The translations under genes and the position numbers were made by a program. This document shows positions 1 through 9,415 of a stretch of 44,174 nt of DNA, piece by piece. Each line of letters begins with the position of its first letter. Position 1 is the stretch's first letter. Below the pieces are notes generated by a model. It worked only from the letters and a program-made list of their open reading frames with translations, searched no databases and was not told where the DNA came from. This stretch comes from Hypsibius dujardini (taxonomy: Eukaryota > Tardigrada > Eutardigrada > Parachela > Hypsibiidae): positions 1 to 44,174 of the forward strand of contig LRSR01003745.1 of assembly GCA_001579985.1 (NCBI GenBank), read 5' to 3'.

Positions 1-354
1 GTAGTATCGTGGTGGAACAGTAGCACGCGTATTGTCTAATTATCAAACTAAAAAAGCCAAAATGATTGAAGAAAAACAGAGAACGCGTTTCTAGTCTTCG
101 CTGCCGCATTGGCCACTTCACATGAAAATGGCATTCTAATGCTAAAAGGAATAAAAATGTTAAGGGACGACAAATACACGGAGTCATTGGGCGTAGAGTA
201 GATGGAGCTTAGGGATTAATGCACTATTTGACGACAACAAATGAATCCGGACAAAAAGCAGAAACGGAAAGTGAAATCAGTCTGGTACTCGCTGGGGTGG
301 ACATGTCTGCTACGTCAGTTACCCCGCCCATCAAGAGCTGGTTCCCAATTCTCC

Positions 355-1972
355 TTAACAGACGTCGTGAGCGATGTTTTTCTGCTGCTCCGGGTCGCAC
401 GCTGATTTTTCCGAAGACGTGGTCAGAACGTCTCTGAAAGAATGAGCTTACGTCAAAGTTAGAAGACAGCTAGAGGGCACGGGGACTAAGAAAGGAAATA
501 ATTGAACGTGGGCAGCAGTCCCGAGTTCAATTACAAAAATGGGGCAAGTGCAAAGGCTCTTCTATGCGATCTTCAGGTAATGAATGTGTCACATAGATAC
601 CATGGTTTAATGGTTCAATTAATTGGGTGATACGACTTTTGAATCAGACAGCGGGAGAAACCATGAAACTCTTAGGTATGTGTAGCATGGTACAAATAAC
701 GTGATTGAATTTAAATAAAATGAGTATTTGTGGAGTGGCATGAGCACCTGGTTACACACAACGGTAGCTCCGGCACGAACTGCACCAAATACTACACAGC
801 ACTCACCGGTCAAAAATGGCTTTCCCTTTATGTTCCTTTGAAGTAAGAACTGTTGCTTTGAAATCCCGGATTAATCGATCTTCATATTGGTCGTCCTTGA
901 AATTAGCCCATTCGTGTATTGCATCTATTGGTGATAGTAGGCGGTTGTCAATCAAAAGAACTCCAGCAGGTCGGAATCCCCATGGGTAAAGCAGCTCAAG
1001 CACCCGGCCCAAATGTTCAAAAATGCAGTTCATCTCACGTATCAGTAAATCTCGTTCGGTTTTAATGGCTGCCGGAATAGTTCTGTTATTGTTAGGAAAT
1101 TCATACCACACGTAGGCAGCAAAGTTAAATGATACAATGCAGATAAGTAGGACCAAGTCGAGATATATGTCACACAGCTTAGTCAAGACTTGTATCAGGG
1201 CATCCGGCAACATTTTATCCTCCATTTTCCGGTCTTGGCGCGAAAGGTCATCCGACGGGCATGAGTCTCGAATCGTGCTGAGATAAGTTTCCAGGTTATT
1301 GAGCCCGCCTAAGTCTCGCATCATGCGGAGAAACTGTTCCATGTCATCCAGCCCGCCTGAGTCTCGCATCATGCGGACATATTGTTCCAGATCATCCAGC
1401 GGGCCTGAATCTCGCCTCATGCGGACGTATTTTTTCAGATCATGCTGCCGGCCTGAGTTTCTCATCGTACGGACATATTTTTCCAGGTCATTCAGCTGGC
1501 CTGAGTTTCTCATTGTGCTGAGGTATTGTTTCAGATCATCCAGCAGACCTGAGCCTCCGATTTTGTTGTCCATGCGACGTCTGATCCAATGGAGGCCAGC
1601 CGATGAATCAGTTTGTGAGTACTCGGATAGAAACGCTTTGACTGCTTCAGCTCGACCAGATGGCGTATCGCAATCATTTATTTTCGTTAAAGATCGAGCA
1701 ATTTTATGGACCTGCGAGCGGTATTGCAAGTAATCTGGTGCCGTCCAATGTTCTGGCAATTGCTGCATTTGCTCAGAAAGCAATACTTTCTGTGCTGAGA
1801 TCAGAATTTGATCGGCTGAATCAGATTTGATAGACTCAATATGACACATTAAATTATACAACGATACAACCTTTCTTGTGACAATTTTGGGCCGATAATA
1901 TCCTCTGATGTTCCATAATATTTCTCCAGCTAAACGATCAACAAACTCTTTGATATAATTACCAGCTTCCAT
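355..1972 (-). CDS. Unknown membrane protein with 16-residue repeats, copy 1 (2 exons, 414 aa)
   Basis: I do not recognise the family. Exon 1 is 1972-807 and exon 2 is 433-355. The open frame of exon 1 appears to stop at 803, but that TGA lies inside a consensus donor (G|GTGAGT at 806). Behind it, a pyrimidine-rich acceptor (ATTCTTTCAG, ending at 434) leads in matching phase (2) into 25 further codons and a TAA at 355. The second copy preserves this exon with mostly synonymous or conservative changes, which supports it. Protein layout: an N-terminal region rich in predicted helix (residues 1-140), six 16-residue repeats (141-236), a probable transmembrane helix near 270-289, and a roughly 120-residue C-terminal part. 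No signal peptide is evident. The ATG at 1972 is the first in frame after an upstream stop and is shared by both copies. It is divergent from the gene at 2867. Function unknown. Confidence 0.75.
1265..1552 (-). repeat. Coding 48-bp tandem repeat, 6 units
   Basis: Six in-frame 48-bp units encode a 16-residue motif of the form SGxLDDLExYVRxMRD. Leu, Tyr and Met/Val spacing is compatible with an amphipathic helix followed by a Ser-Gly turn. A seventh, degenerate unit start (SCPSDDL) follows. The opposite strand of the array is also open, which explains a spurious plus-strand reading frame here. Confidence 0.9.
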
Positions 1973-2199
1973 AATGTTGAAATAAAAACTCCAGTCTCGA
2001 ATTAGCTAAGAACTGCAGCTGGACTTGATTTCCCTCAAGCAAAATTCAGACAAGATGTACACTTTATGTATCCATATATAAATATATATCGTAAAAAGAT
2101 GTTAATTAACGATGGCTGTTGATTATCTTACTTTAAAAGTGAATCTTCCACCTGTTAGTACATATCGTTCAAAGAGGATGTGACCCTCAAAATCAACTC

Positions 2200-2515
2200 A
2201 CATTTTGATGCGTCCAAATCACATTTTGCCCCACAAACGTTACGTTGGCGCCTGAACTCAATTATGTACAAATTTATCTGCCAACGTTTACAGACAGCGT
2301 TTACAAACAGAAATTTATCAGCCAACGTTTAGAAGCAGGCTGCACGGCGCCACAGTATAACCTGGTTATTGATTTACATTTCGATACGCCCATATCACAT
2401 TTTGCCGTGCAAAAGTTACGTTGGCGCCTGAACTGAATTACGCCCTAATTTATCAGTAAACCATTGCAAACAACAAGCAGGTTGCACTGCGCCACAGTAT
2501 TCCCTGGCTATTGAT
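2200..2515. repeat. About 165-bp direct duplication in the divergent intergenic region
   Basis: Two adjacent, diverged copies share landmarks such as TCACATTTTG, GTTACGTTGGCGCCTGAACT and GCGCCACAGTAT, each ending near GGTTATTGAT or GGCTATTGAT. The second gene pair has only one copy (about 7858-8010). The block sits between the divergent starts at 1972 and 2867, so it may include promoter sequence; no defined element was recognised. Confidence 0.7.
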
Positions 2516-2811
2516 TCAGCCCTGATGATACCGATAGATCTAGTTTTAGAACCTTTGGCTGATATTTTGCCATCAGCGGATGACGCGATGCCGCAAACTA
2601 TGCCAAACGCCTCTTACAATGAAATGAGGATGGGCAAGGCACCAGCCTCGCCCTTTTAATCTAACTAGCCAAACAATTGTTTAGGGCAAGACGATAAGAC
2701 TTGGCTTCATATGCTGCTACGTCGCTGCCGCCCCAATCCGTTGAGCTTTATGGCGGGAATGGAATATTGTCCAAAATATTTTGGGCAATTTAAGATTCAA
2801 AACTCTTCGAG

Positions 2812-2832
2812 TTCGAGTTCGAGTTCGACCTT
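2812..2832. repeat. TCGAGT microsatellite
   Basis: About three and a half copies of a six-base unit (TCGAGT) lie about 35 bases upstream of the start codon at 2867. They are absent at the matching place before the second copy. Confidence 0.75.
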
Positions 2833-2866
2833 GTATTTTTAAGTTAACTAGAGACTTTGTCAATCA

Positions 2867-3601
2867 ATGGCTGCGGCATACGTATTAACTGAAATTGTTA
2901 TTCCTGCCTCTTTGGAGCCCCTGCGAAATGCAATTAAAGCCTCTGTTCAAAAGGGCATTCACCTGGGTGTTGAGGCGACATGCAGCATCTTCGGACTCGA
3001 TGAAGCCGCCGCAGATCTAAACAGCAAGATTGACAGCTTCTTTTTTCAAGACAATTCCACGACACAGCTGGAGAAAATTCAAAATTATTTCGACGGCGTT
3101 TTGGATGAACTGCGGACAAAATTAAGCATCAAGATTACTGACGAGGCGGTGCAAGTTACATTTCTCGAATTCTGGAAAGCAGTGTCGTTTGTTCAATTCC
3201 GTCTTAACCTACTAATTCTCCATCCAGACGAAACCTATTGTCAAAAAGAATTCTGCAAAGCATACTCCAAGCACGATCCTCCGGCATGGGTGAACTATAT
3301 GCATGAGAGTATCACCGACGCAGCTGAAGACGGTCTCCTCATCAAATTGGAAGCGGTTGTTGGAAATGACTTTGGCAAGCTAGAGAAGTATAAATCAGGT
3401 CTTGAGCTTGCATGTGGACATGTGTGTTCTCAGCAGGAAGTTCACTTTATTACAGTGCAAGTCCATGCGTCCGATGCAGAAAAACAAACTCAAAGAGGCC
3501 TTTTGGAAACGAAAACTAAAGGCATCAGAGAACGTTTGGAACAGACAATAGCTGTTGTTAAAAGCCGTGTTTTTCATCAAATTTTCGAAACGGACGAATG
3601 A
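2867..3601 (+). CDS. Unknown 244-aa protein, intact copy
   Basis: A single uninterrupted frame from ATG at 2867 to TGA at 3599-3601. The family is not recognised. The N-terminus (residues 1-35) is mildly hydrophobic and amphipathic, without a clear cleavable signal; residues 60-110 and 200-240 look helical and charged, and the middle contains a hydrophobic stretch around residues 105-120. It ends with the acidic tail ETDE, conserved in the paralogue at 8282. Nucleotide differences between the copies fall widely but keep the frame over both halves, which supports real coding. It is divergent from the gene ending at 1972 with 894 bases between starts. An AATAAA lies 267 bases past the stop. Function unknown. 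Confidence 0.75.
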   Translation: MAAAYVLTEIVIPASLEPLRNAIKASVQKGIHLGVEATCSIFGLDEAAADLNSKIDSFFFQDNSTTQLEKIQNYFDGVLDELRTKLSIKITDEAVQVTFLEFWKAVSFVQFRLNLLILHPDETYCQKEFCKAYSKHDPPAWVNYMHESITDAAEDGLLIKLEAVVGNDFGKLEKYKSGLELACGHVCSQQEVHFITVQVHASDAEKQTQRGLLETKTKGIRERLEQTIAVVKSRVFHQIFETDE

Positions 3602-3867
3602 GACTTTTTCTGATTTGGGCAGTTTTTATATTCGATATTCATTCGTGGTGAAATAATTCCAAAACACAATTCCATGGCAAAAGCTTGCGCTTGCTTGAAC
3701 TGCTTGCGCTGTGCACATTTATATACTTCTATGCCCTACGCATTCGTCTGTGGTGTACGGTAGTTCTTCCAGTCCTCGATAAACGTCATTTTTCGAAGCC
3801 TGTGCTATACTTGTTAATATATTTTTTTTGTCGCCAGTGCTAGTACCAATGTGCCCCATTTATCAAT

Positions 3868-3873
3868 AATAAA
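3868..3873 (+). promoter_or_regulatory. Candidate polyadenylation signal for the 2867-3601 gene
   Basis: AATAAA within ATCAATAATAAAGACAA, a context preserved downstream of the second copy (9410-9415). Conservation in both flanks supports it; no transcript end is known. Confidence 0.5.
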
Positions 3874-5103
3874 GACAAGCCGAGGAATGAATACGAACAG
3901 ACTGTACTGGTTAATTTTTGTTTTGCGCTTATCGAGACAAGAGCAAGATACAGTATATCGGTATAGAGCAGGAGCGCAATGTTTATGACTTACGTAATAT
4001 AACTGAAATCCTGAATGATGTAAAGGCATATTTAGCAAATAGTGCTATACTGCTATTCTGCTAAACATTTTATTAGCAGAATAGATACAAGACGCGCAGG
4101 AACGACGGCGACTTATTATTCTGGGTGTCAATATATATTGCAATAACACTCAATCAAGCAACTAGTCATTACGCTGAACAATTCAAGACTTTAAAAAAGC
4201 ATTCTGAATGCATGTATCGGTGATTTTCTCTCACAGGCTTGAGAAATGAATTAAAAATCTATCAATAACAAATATCAAATTTGGCATCTCAAACTTTTTG
4301 CGAATACGTCAATCAACTGCGGAATAGATGCTGCGAAGTTTCAGCCAATCATAAGAAAGTGAATCTGAATGAACAGTCAATCGAGTGACGGTCTATGCTG
4401 TGGGGTGGGGGGGGGTGCGGTGGGAGCTCCGGTCCCAAGTTGACAGTCGACGACTTGTAGACATGTAATTGTTGGTCAATTATACAATCTTTTGCGTCGG
4501 CAGATGTCAAGCCACGCTGGGTGAGTTTGACTTGTTTGCTTGTCACCGTGAGTTACATCTGTAGAAACAATTGAAATCAACAGCTGGCTTTCAGTTCGTA
4601 TTGTGTTTCGGTTTTTTAATGATAGTTGAATTGTTGCCGACAATCGGTAACTGCTGTCCCAACTGACATGTCAGTTAGATTCTCTACAGACACATGATAT
4701 TTTTGGAATGGAATCTACTAACATATCCGTTTCATTCGTCGCAGCTGGAACAAATCTTCTTGAGTCTGTCTTCATCAAATGATTCTGGCTGAAACAAATT
4801 GATGATGGCGCAATGGTCAGCGGAATATAAAATCGCCGAGAATAACCGAGAGTTAACATGCTATTTTAAGCAAGTCGCTATAACAAACTTTATTGATAAA
4901 TGATTTGCAGTACATTAGCCCCTCCCCGTGGTTTTAATTTTAATTCAATTTTAATTAGACCACCATTTTACAAATGCAGCTTTGTAGTAATTAATGATTT
5001 TGTTTATACTTTCACAATCGATCGTTACGCTTTTCGAAAACGGAAGTCACGACTTTACATTTATTACTAATAAACTCCTAGCCACCTTAAGCGGTAGGAA
5101 ATC
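3874..5103. other. No gene recognised; repeat remnants
   Basis: The stretch holds scattered short frames without protein character. About 3985-4035 shares a motif (GAATGATRTAAAKGCATATT) with about 16545. The part near 4431-4470 resembles about 17193-17228 around GTCGACGACTTG, so both are probably old dispersed repeats. A G-rich run lies at about 4400-4425. Confidence 0.5.
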
Positions 5104-5190
5104 TTGGTTTTAGTCGAAACTGCAACAGCTTCGCCTTTCTATAAAAATATGGGTAACCATGTGCTGCGGTATGCGAGGTTTTCAGGCTGA
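5104..5190 (+). pseudogene. Relic of ANF-receptor exon 4
   Basis: About 85 bases match the middle of exon 4 of the receptor genes at 24018 and 41197. In frame they read ...LVETATASPFYKNMGNHV..., followed by LRYAR, then diverge and stop (TGA 5188-5190). The reading NHV and the bases AACCATGTG match copy B rather than copy A (AACCTTGTG). No splice sites or neighbouring receptor exons flank it, so it is a dead fragment placed next to the second tandem unit. Confidence 0.85.
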
Positions 5191-5740
5191 TTGGAAAAGA
5201 AAGATGTAAGAGATCTCCTATTCGCATCTCGTCTTTCGCGGCGCCTACACGTCATTTGGGAGACTGGAGAGTTCCACGGCAAACACATACATTTATGACA
5301 GGTAATACAGGACATTCGCATTCTCCGTACTACAGCGCCGTCACCGATGAACGCTACGGTACGTGGTACCGCGGTGGAACGGTAGCACACGTACTGCCTA
5401 ATTAGCAATTTAAAAAGAAGCGAAAATCATTGAAGAAAAACAGAGAACGCATTTCCAGACTTCGCTGCCGCATGGGCCACTCCACGTGACAACTGACAAT
5501 GACATTCCAATTTTGAAAGGAATAAAAATGATATGGGACGACAAATACACGGAGTTATTGGGCGTAGAGTAGATGGAGCTACGGATTACTGTACTATTTG
5601 ACGCTTATATAACGACAACAAATGAATTCGGACAAAAAGCATAAACGGAAATTGAAATTATCTTGGTACTCGCTGGACACGTAGCGCTCTGTCTACTACG
5701 TCAGTTACCCCGACCATCGAGAGCTGGTTCCCAATTCTCC

Positions 5741-5819
5741 TTAACAGACGTCGTGAACGATGTCTTTTTGCTGTTCCGGATCGCACGCCGACTCTTCCGA
5801 AGAAGTGCTCAGAACGTCC
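5741..5819 (-). pseudogene. Orphaned last exon of the repeat-protein gene, copy 2
   Basis: The counterpart of exon 2 of the first copy: acceptor CCTTTCAG, then phase-2 entry, 25 codons and TAA at 5743-5741. Differences from copy 1 are few and mostly conservative (Thr/Ser, Lys/Glu, Asn/Asp, Ala/Val). The intron 5820-6192 keeps a G|GTGAGT donor at 6192. Because of the 26-bp deletion upstream in exon 1, the main frame stops at 6214 before reaching the donor, so this exon would be untranslated or read only after a compensating change. Confidence 0.7.
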
Positions 5820-6213
5820 CTGAAAGGATGAGCTTAAGTCAACATCAGAGAACGGCTAGAGGGCACGGGGACTAAGAAAGGAAATAATTGAACGTGGGCA
5901 GCAGTCCCGAGTTCAATTACAAAAATGGGGCAAGTGCAAAGGCTCTTCTATGCGATCTTCAAGTAATGAATGTGTCACATAGATACCATGGTTTAATGGT
6001 TCAATTAATTGGGTGATACGACTTTTGACTCAGACAGCGGGAGAAACCACGAAACTCTTAGGTATGTGTAGCATGGTACAAATAACGTGATTGAATTTAA
6101 ATGAAATGAGTATTTGTGGAGTGGCATGAGCACCTGGTTACACACAACGGTAGCTCCGGCACGAACTGCACCAAATACTAAACAGCACTCACCGGTCAAA
6201 AATGGCTTTCCCT

Positions 6214-7617
6214 TTATGTTCCTTTGAAGTACGAACTGTTGCTTTGAAATCCCTCCTTGGAATTGAACAATTCGTGTATCGCATCTATTGGTGATAATAA
6301 ACGGTTGCCAATCAAAAGAACTTCTACACCTCGGTATTGGCATCCCAATGTGGAAAGCACCCGGCCAAAATCTCGGAAAATGCAGTTCGTCTCGTGTATT
6401 AATACATCTCGTTCGCTGATAATGGCTGCCGGAATAGTTCTGTCATTGTTAGGGAATTCATACCACACATAGGCAGCGAAGTTAAATGATGCAATGGAAA
6501 TAAGCAGGGCCAAGTCGAGATACATGTCGCACAGCTTAGTCAGAGCTTGTACCAGGGCATCCGGCAGTATTCTATTTTCTCTTTCCCGGTCTTGGTGCGA
6601 AAGGTTATCCGACAGGCCTGAGTATCGCATCGTGTGGATATAATGTTCCAGGTTGTACAGCAGGCCTGATTCTCGCATCATGCGGACAGAATGTTCCAGT
6701 TCATTCTGCGGCCCTAATTCTCGCATCGTGCGGGCATACTCTTCCAGGTCCTTCAACCGTCCTGAGTCTCGCATTGTGCGGACATACTCTTCCAGATCAT
6801 CGAGCGGGCCTGAGTCTCGCATCATGCAGAGGTATTTTTCCAGGTCATCCAGCGGGCGTGATTCTCGCATCGTGCGGACATACTCTTCCAGGTCATCCAG
6901 CGGGCCTGATTCTCGCATCATGCAAACGTATTTTTTCAGATCATCCAGCGGGCCTGATTCTCGCATAGTGCGGACATAATGTTCTAAGTCCTCTAGCCGG
7001 CCTGAGTCTCCCATCCTGCAAACGTATTTTTCCAGGTCCTCCAGTGGGCCTGAGTCTCGCATCCTGCAAACGTATGTTTCCAGGTTATCCAGCGGGCCTG
7101 ATTCTGGCATCGTGCGGACGTATTTTTCCAGCTCATACAGTTGGCCTGATTTTCCCATCTCGCGGAGGCATTGTTCCAGGTCATCCAGCAGACCTGAGCC
7201 TCCGATTTTGTTGTCCATGCGACGCCTGATCCAATGGAGGCCAGCCGATGAATCAGTTTGTGAGTACTCAGATAGAAACGCTTTGACTGCTTCAGCTCGA
7301 CCAGATGGCGAATCGCAATCATTTATTTTCGTTAAAGATCGGGCAATTTTATGGACCTGCGAGCGGTATTGCAGGTAATCTGGTGCCGTCCAATGTTCTG
7401 AAAATTGCTGCATTTGCTCAGAAAGCAATACTTTCTGTGCTGAAATCAGAATTTGATCGGCTGAATCAGATTTGATCGATCTAATATGACGCATAAAATT
7501 ATGCAACGATATGACCTTTCTTGTGACGATTTTGGGCCGATAATATCCTCCGATGTTCCATAATATTTCTTGAGCTAAACGATCAACAAACTCTTCGATA
7601 TAATTACCAGCTTCCAT
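6214..7617 (-). CDS. Unknown membrane protein with 16-residue repeats, copy 2, C-terminally frameshifted (467 aa)
   Basis: A paralogue of the gene at 355-1972 with the same N-terminal 140 residues, repeat region, transmembrane segment and C-terminal part. The repeat array has 12 units instead of 6. Near 6254 a 26-bp deletion relative to copy 1 shifts the frame and ends the protein at 6214 after an unrelated short tail (ends SYFKGT). The frame is also open upstream to 7701, but the ATG at 7617 matches copy 1, whose upstream sequence has a stop, so I chose it. It is divergent from the plus-strand partner at 8282. It may still be expressed as a truncated protein or may be a recent pseudogene; the long open array argues that decay is recent. 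Confidence 0.65.
   Translation of the reverse strand: MEAGNYIEEFVDRLAQEILWNIGGYYRPKIVTRKVISLHNFMRHIRSIKSDSADQILISAQKVLLSEQMQQFSEHWTAPDYLQYRSQVHKIARSLTKINDCDSPSGRAEAVKAFLSEYSQTDSSAGLHWIRRRMDNKIGGSGLLDDLEQCLREMGKSGQLYELEKYVRTMPESGPLDNLETYVCRMRDSGPLEDLEKYVCRMGDSGRLEDLEHYVRTMRESGPLDDLKKYVCMMRESGPLDDLEEYVRTMRESRPLDDLEKYLCMMRDSGPLDDLEEYVRTMRDSGRLKDLEEYARTMRELGPQNELEHSVRMMRESGLLYNLEHYIHTMRYSGLSDNLSHQDRERENRILPDALVQALTKLCDMYLDLALLISIASFNFAAYVWYEFPNNDRTIPAAIISERDVLIHETNCIFRDFGRVLSTLGCQYRGVEVLLIGNRLLSPIDAIHELFNSKEGFQSNSSYFKGT
6622..7197 (-). repeat. Coding 48-bp tandem repeat, 12 units
   Basis: Twelve in-frame units of the same 16-residue motif (SGPLDDLEKYVRTMRE and variants), exactly twice the number in copy 1. 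Inner units are most alike (SGPLDDLxxYV), as expected if the array grew in its centre by unequal exchange or slippage. Every length change is a multiple of 48 bases. Confidence 0.9.
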
Positions 7618-8281
7618 TATGCTGAAATAAAAACTCCAGTCTCGAATTGGCCAAGAAGTGCAGCTGGACTTGATTTCCCTCAAGCAAAATTCAGACAACA
7701 TGGATACTTTATGTATCCACTGTATAAATCCACTTTACAAACAAATATCGTGGAAAGGTGTTAATTAACGATGGCTGTTAATTATCTTACTTTAAAAATG
7801 AACTTTCCACCTGCTAAGTACATGTACTGAAGTTCAAAGACCATGCGACCCTCAAAATTAAGTCACATTTTGATGCGTCCACATCACACTTTGCCCCGCA
7901 AACCTTACGTTGGTGCATGGACTGAATTGTGGACAAATTTATCAGCCCACGTTTGCAGACAAGAAGCAGGTTGCACGGGCGCCACAGTGTTCCCTGACTA
8001 TTAATTAGCCCTGCTGATACCGATATATCTAACTTTAGAGCCTTTAGCTGCCGCAAACTATGTTAAACGCCTCTTTACATTGGAATAACGATGGACCAAC
8101 TTTCGCCTTTTTTATCTGATTACTCCAACAATTGTCTCGGGCAAGACGATAAGACATGCTGTCACGTCCCATTCCGTTGAGTTTTATGGCGGCAATTTAA
8201 GATTCAAAAACCGTCGACTTCTGATAGTAATAAAGCAATATAAACTTATTTTGAAATTGTCTGCGGACTCTTGGTCAATCA

Positions 8282-9159
8282 ATGGCTGTGGCATTCATAT
8301 TAGCTGATATTGTCATCCCTGCATCTGTGGAGCCCTTGCGGAATGCAATTAAAGCATTTATTCAAAAGAGCATTCACTTGGGTATTGAAACGACATGCAG
8401 CATATTCGGACTCGATGCAGACGCCGAAAATTTGACCAGCAAGATTGACAGCTTCTTTTTTCAAGGCAGTTCCACGGAACAGCTGAAGAAAATTCAAAAT
8501 TACTGTATTTTCGCGTTAGACAGGGACAATCGTACTGGAGTGGAACGTGTGCACGTGTGCACCATACACACAGCACAAGCGCCGCGTGGCCGCTTAAACG
8601 TTCCACAGCTCGTACGCTGTCCCTGTCTAACGCGAAAATACAGTACTTCGACGGCGTTTTGGATAAAATGCGAGCAACATTATGCATGAGCATTACTGAC
8701 GAGGCGGTGCAATTTCAATTTCGCGAATTCTGGAAGGCAGTGTCGTTTGTTCAATTCCGTCTTAACATACTACTCCTCCATCCGGACGATACCTTATGTA
8801 AACAGCAATACATCGGAGCATACCTCATTCAAGATCCTCCGGCATGGGTGAACCATATGCAGGAGCGTATCGCCGACACAGCTGAAGACGGTCTCCTCAC
8901 CAAATTGGAGAAGGTTGTTGGGAATGACTATGGCAAGCTAGAGAAGTATAAATTAGGTCTTGAGCGTGCATGTGAACATGTGTGTTTTCAGCAGGAAGTT
9001 CACTTTTTTGCAGTCCAATACCATGTGCCCGATGAAGTAAAAGACACTCACAGAGACCGCTTGTTGGAGAAAACTAAAGACATCGCAACATGTTTGGAGA
9101 CGACAATACTTGCTGTTAAAAAACGTGTTTTCCACCAAATTTTCGAAACAGACGAATGA
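8282..9159 (+). pseudogene. Unknown 244-aa protein family, copy 2, interrupted by a transposon
   Basis: The N-terminal part (from ATG 8282, about 73 codons to 8500) and the C-terminal part (from 8646 to TGA 9159) match the intact gene at 2867. They are separated by an insertion at 8503-8643 plus a duplicated TA. The added 143 bases are not a multiple of three, so the frame is broken: the first frame runs through the insert and stops at 8689. No GT/AG sites sit at the insertion edges that would splice it out cleanly. Both halves remain otherwise open, so the insertion is recent. Confidence 0.8.
8503..8643. mobile_element. 141-bp TA-flanked MITE inside an exon
   Basis: Perfect terminal inverted repeats of at least 25 bases begin CTGTATTTTCGCG at the left and end CGCGAAAATACAG at the right. 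They are flanked by TA on both sides (8501-8502 and 8644-8645), where the intact paralogue has no insert. A TA target duplication is typical of Tc1/mariner-type transposition. The element is too short for a transposase, so it is non-autonomous. A related element sits at 31281-31464. Confidence 0.9.
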
Positions 9160-9409
9160 TTGGTTTTTTGATTTGGGCAGTTTCATATTCTATTTTCATC
9201 TGTGGTGAAATGATTCCAAACAAAATGTCTATGAAAAAAGCGAGATGCTTGCGCTGTACGAAATTATACACGTCTGTGTCCTACACATTTGTCTGTGGTG
9301 TACGTTTATTCTTCCAGTTCTCGATAGGCGCCATTTTTTGAAGCCATTGCTATGGTCGTTAGTCTTTTTTTGTCGCCAGTGCTAGTGCCAGTGTGTTCCA
9401 TTTATCAAT

Positions 9410-9415
9410 AATAAA
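9410..9415 (+). promoter_or_regulatory. Candidate polyadenylation signal, second copy
   Basis: AATAAA in the same context as 3868-3873, 251 bases after the stop at 9159. Confidence 0.45.

Larger units (their letters stand above)
1..3900. repeat. Tandem duplication, unit 1 (left part cut by window edge)
   Basis: This stretch is collinear with about 5340-9420: both hold the same minus-strand repeat-protein gene, the same plus-strand partner and similar flanks. The first bases of the window match sequence near 5366 and the 3' flank with its AATAAA matches too. The offset varies from about 5.4 to 5.65 kb because of indels, chiefly the repeat-array expansion, the 141-bp transposon and a 165-bp intergenic duplication. 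The left boundary lies outside the window. Confidence 0.9.

Noticed and set aside
1299-1733. Long plus-strand open frame over the repeat array of the first repeat-protein gene
   Set aside because: It is the antisense of a 48-bp coding array; a period divisible by three without stops on either strand makes shadow frames. The minus-strand frame extends well beyond the array and is conserved in the second copy. The same applies to 6653-6979 and nearby frames.
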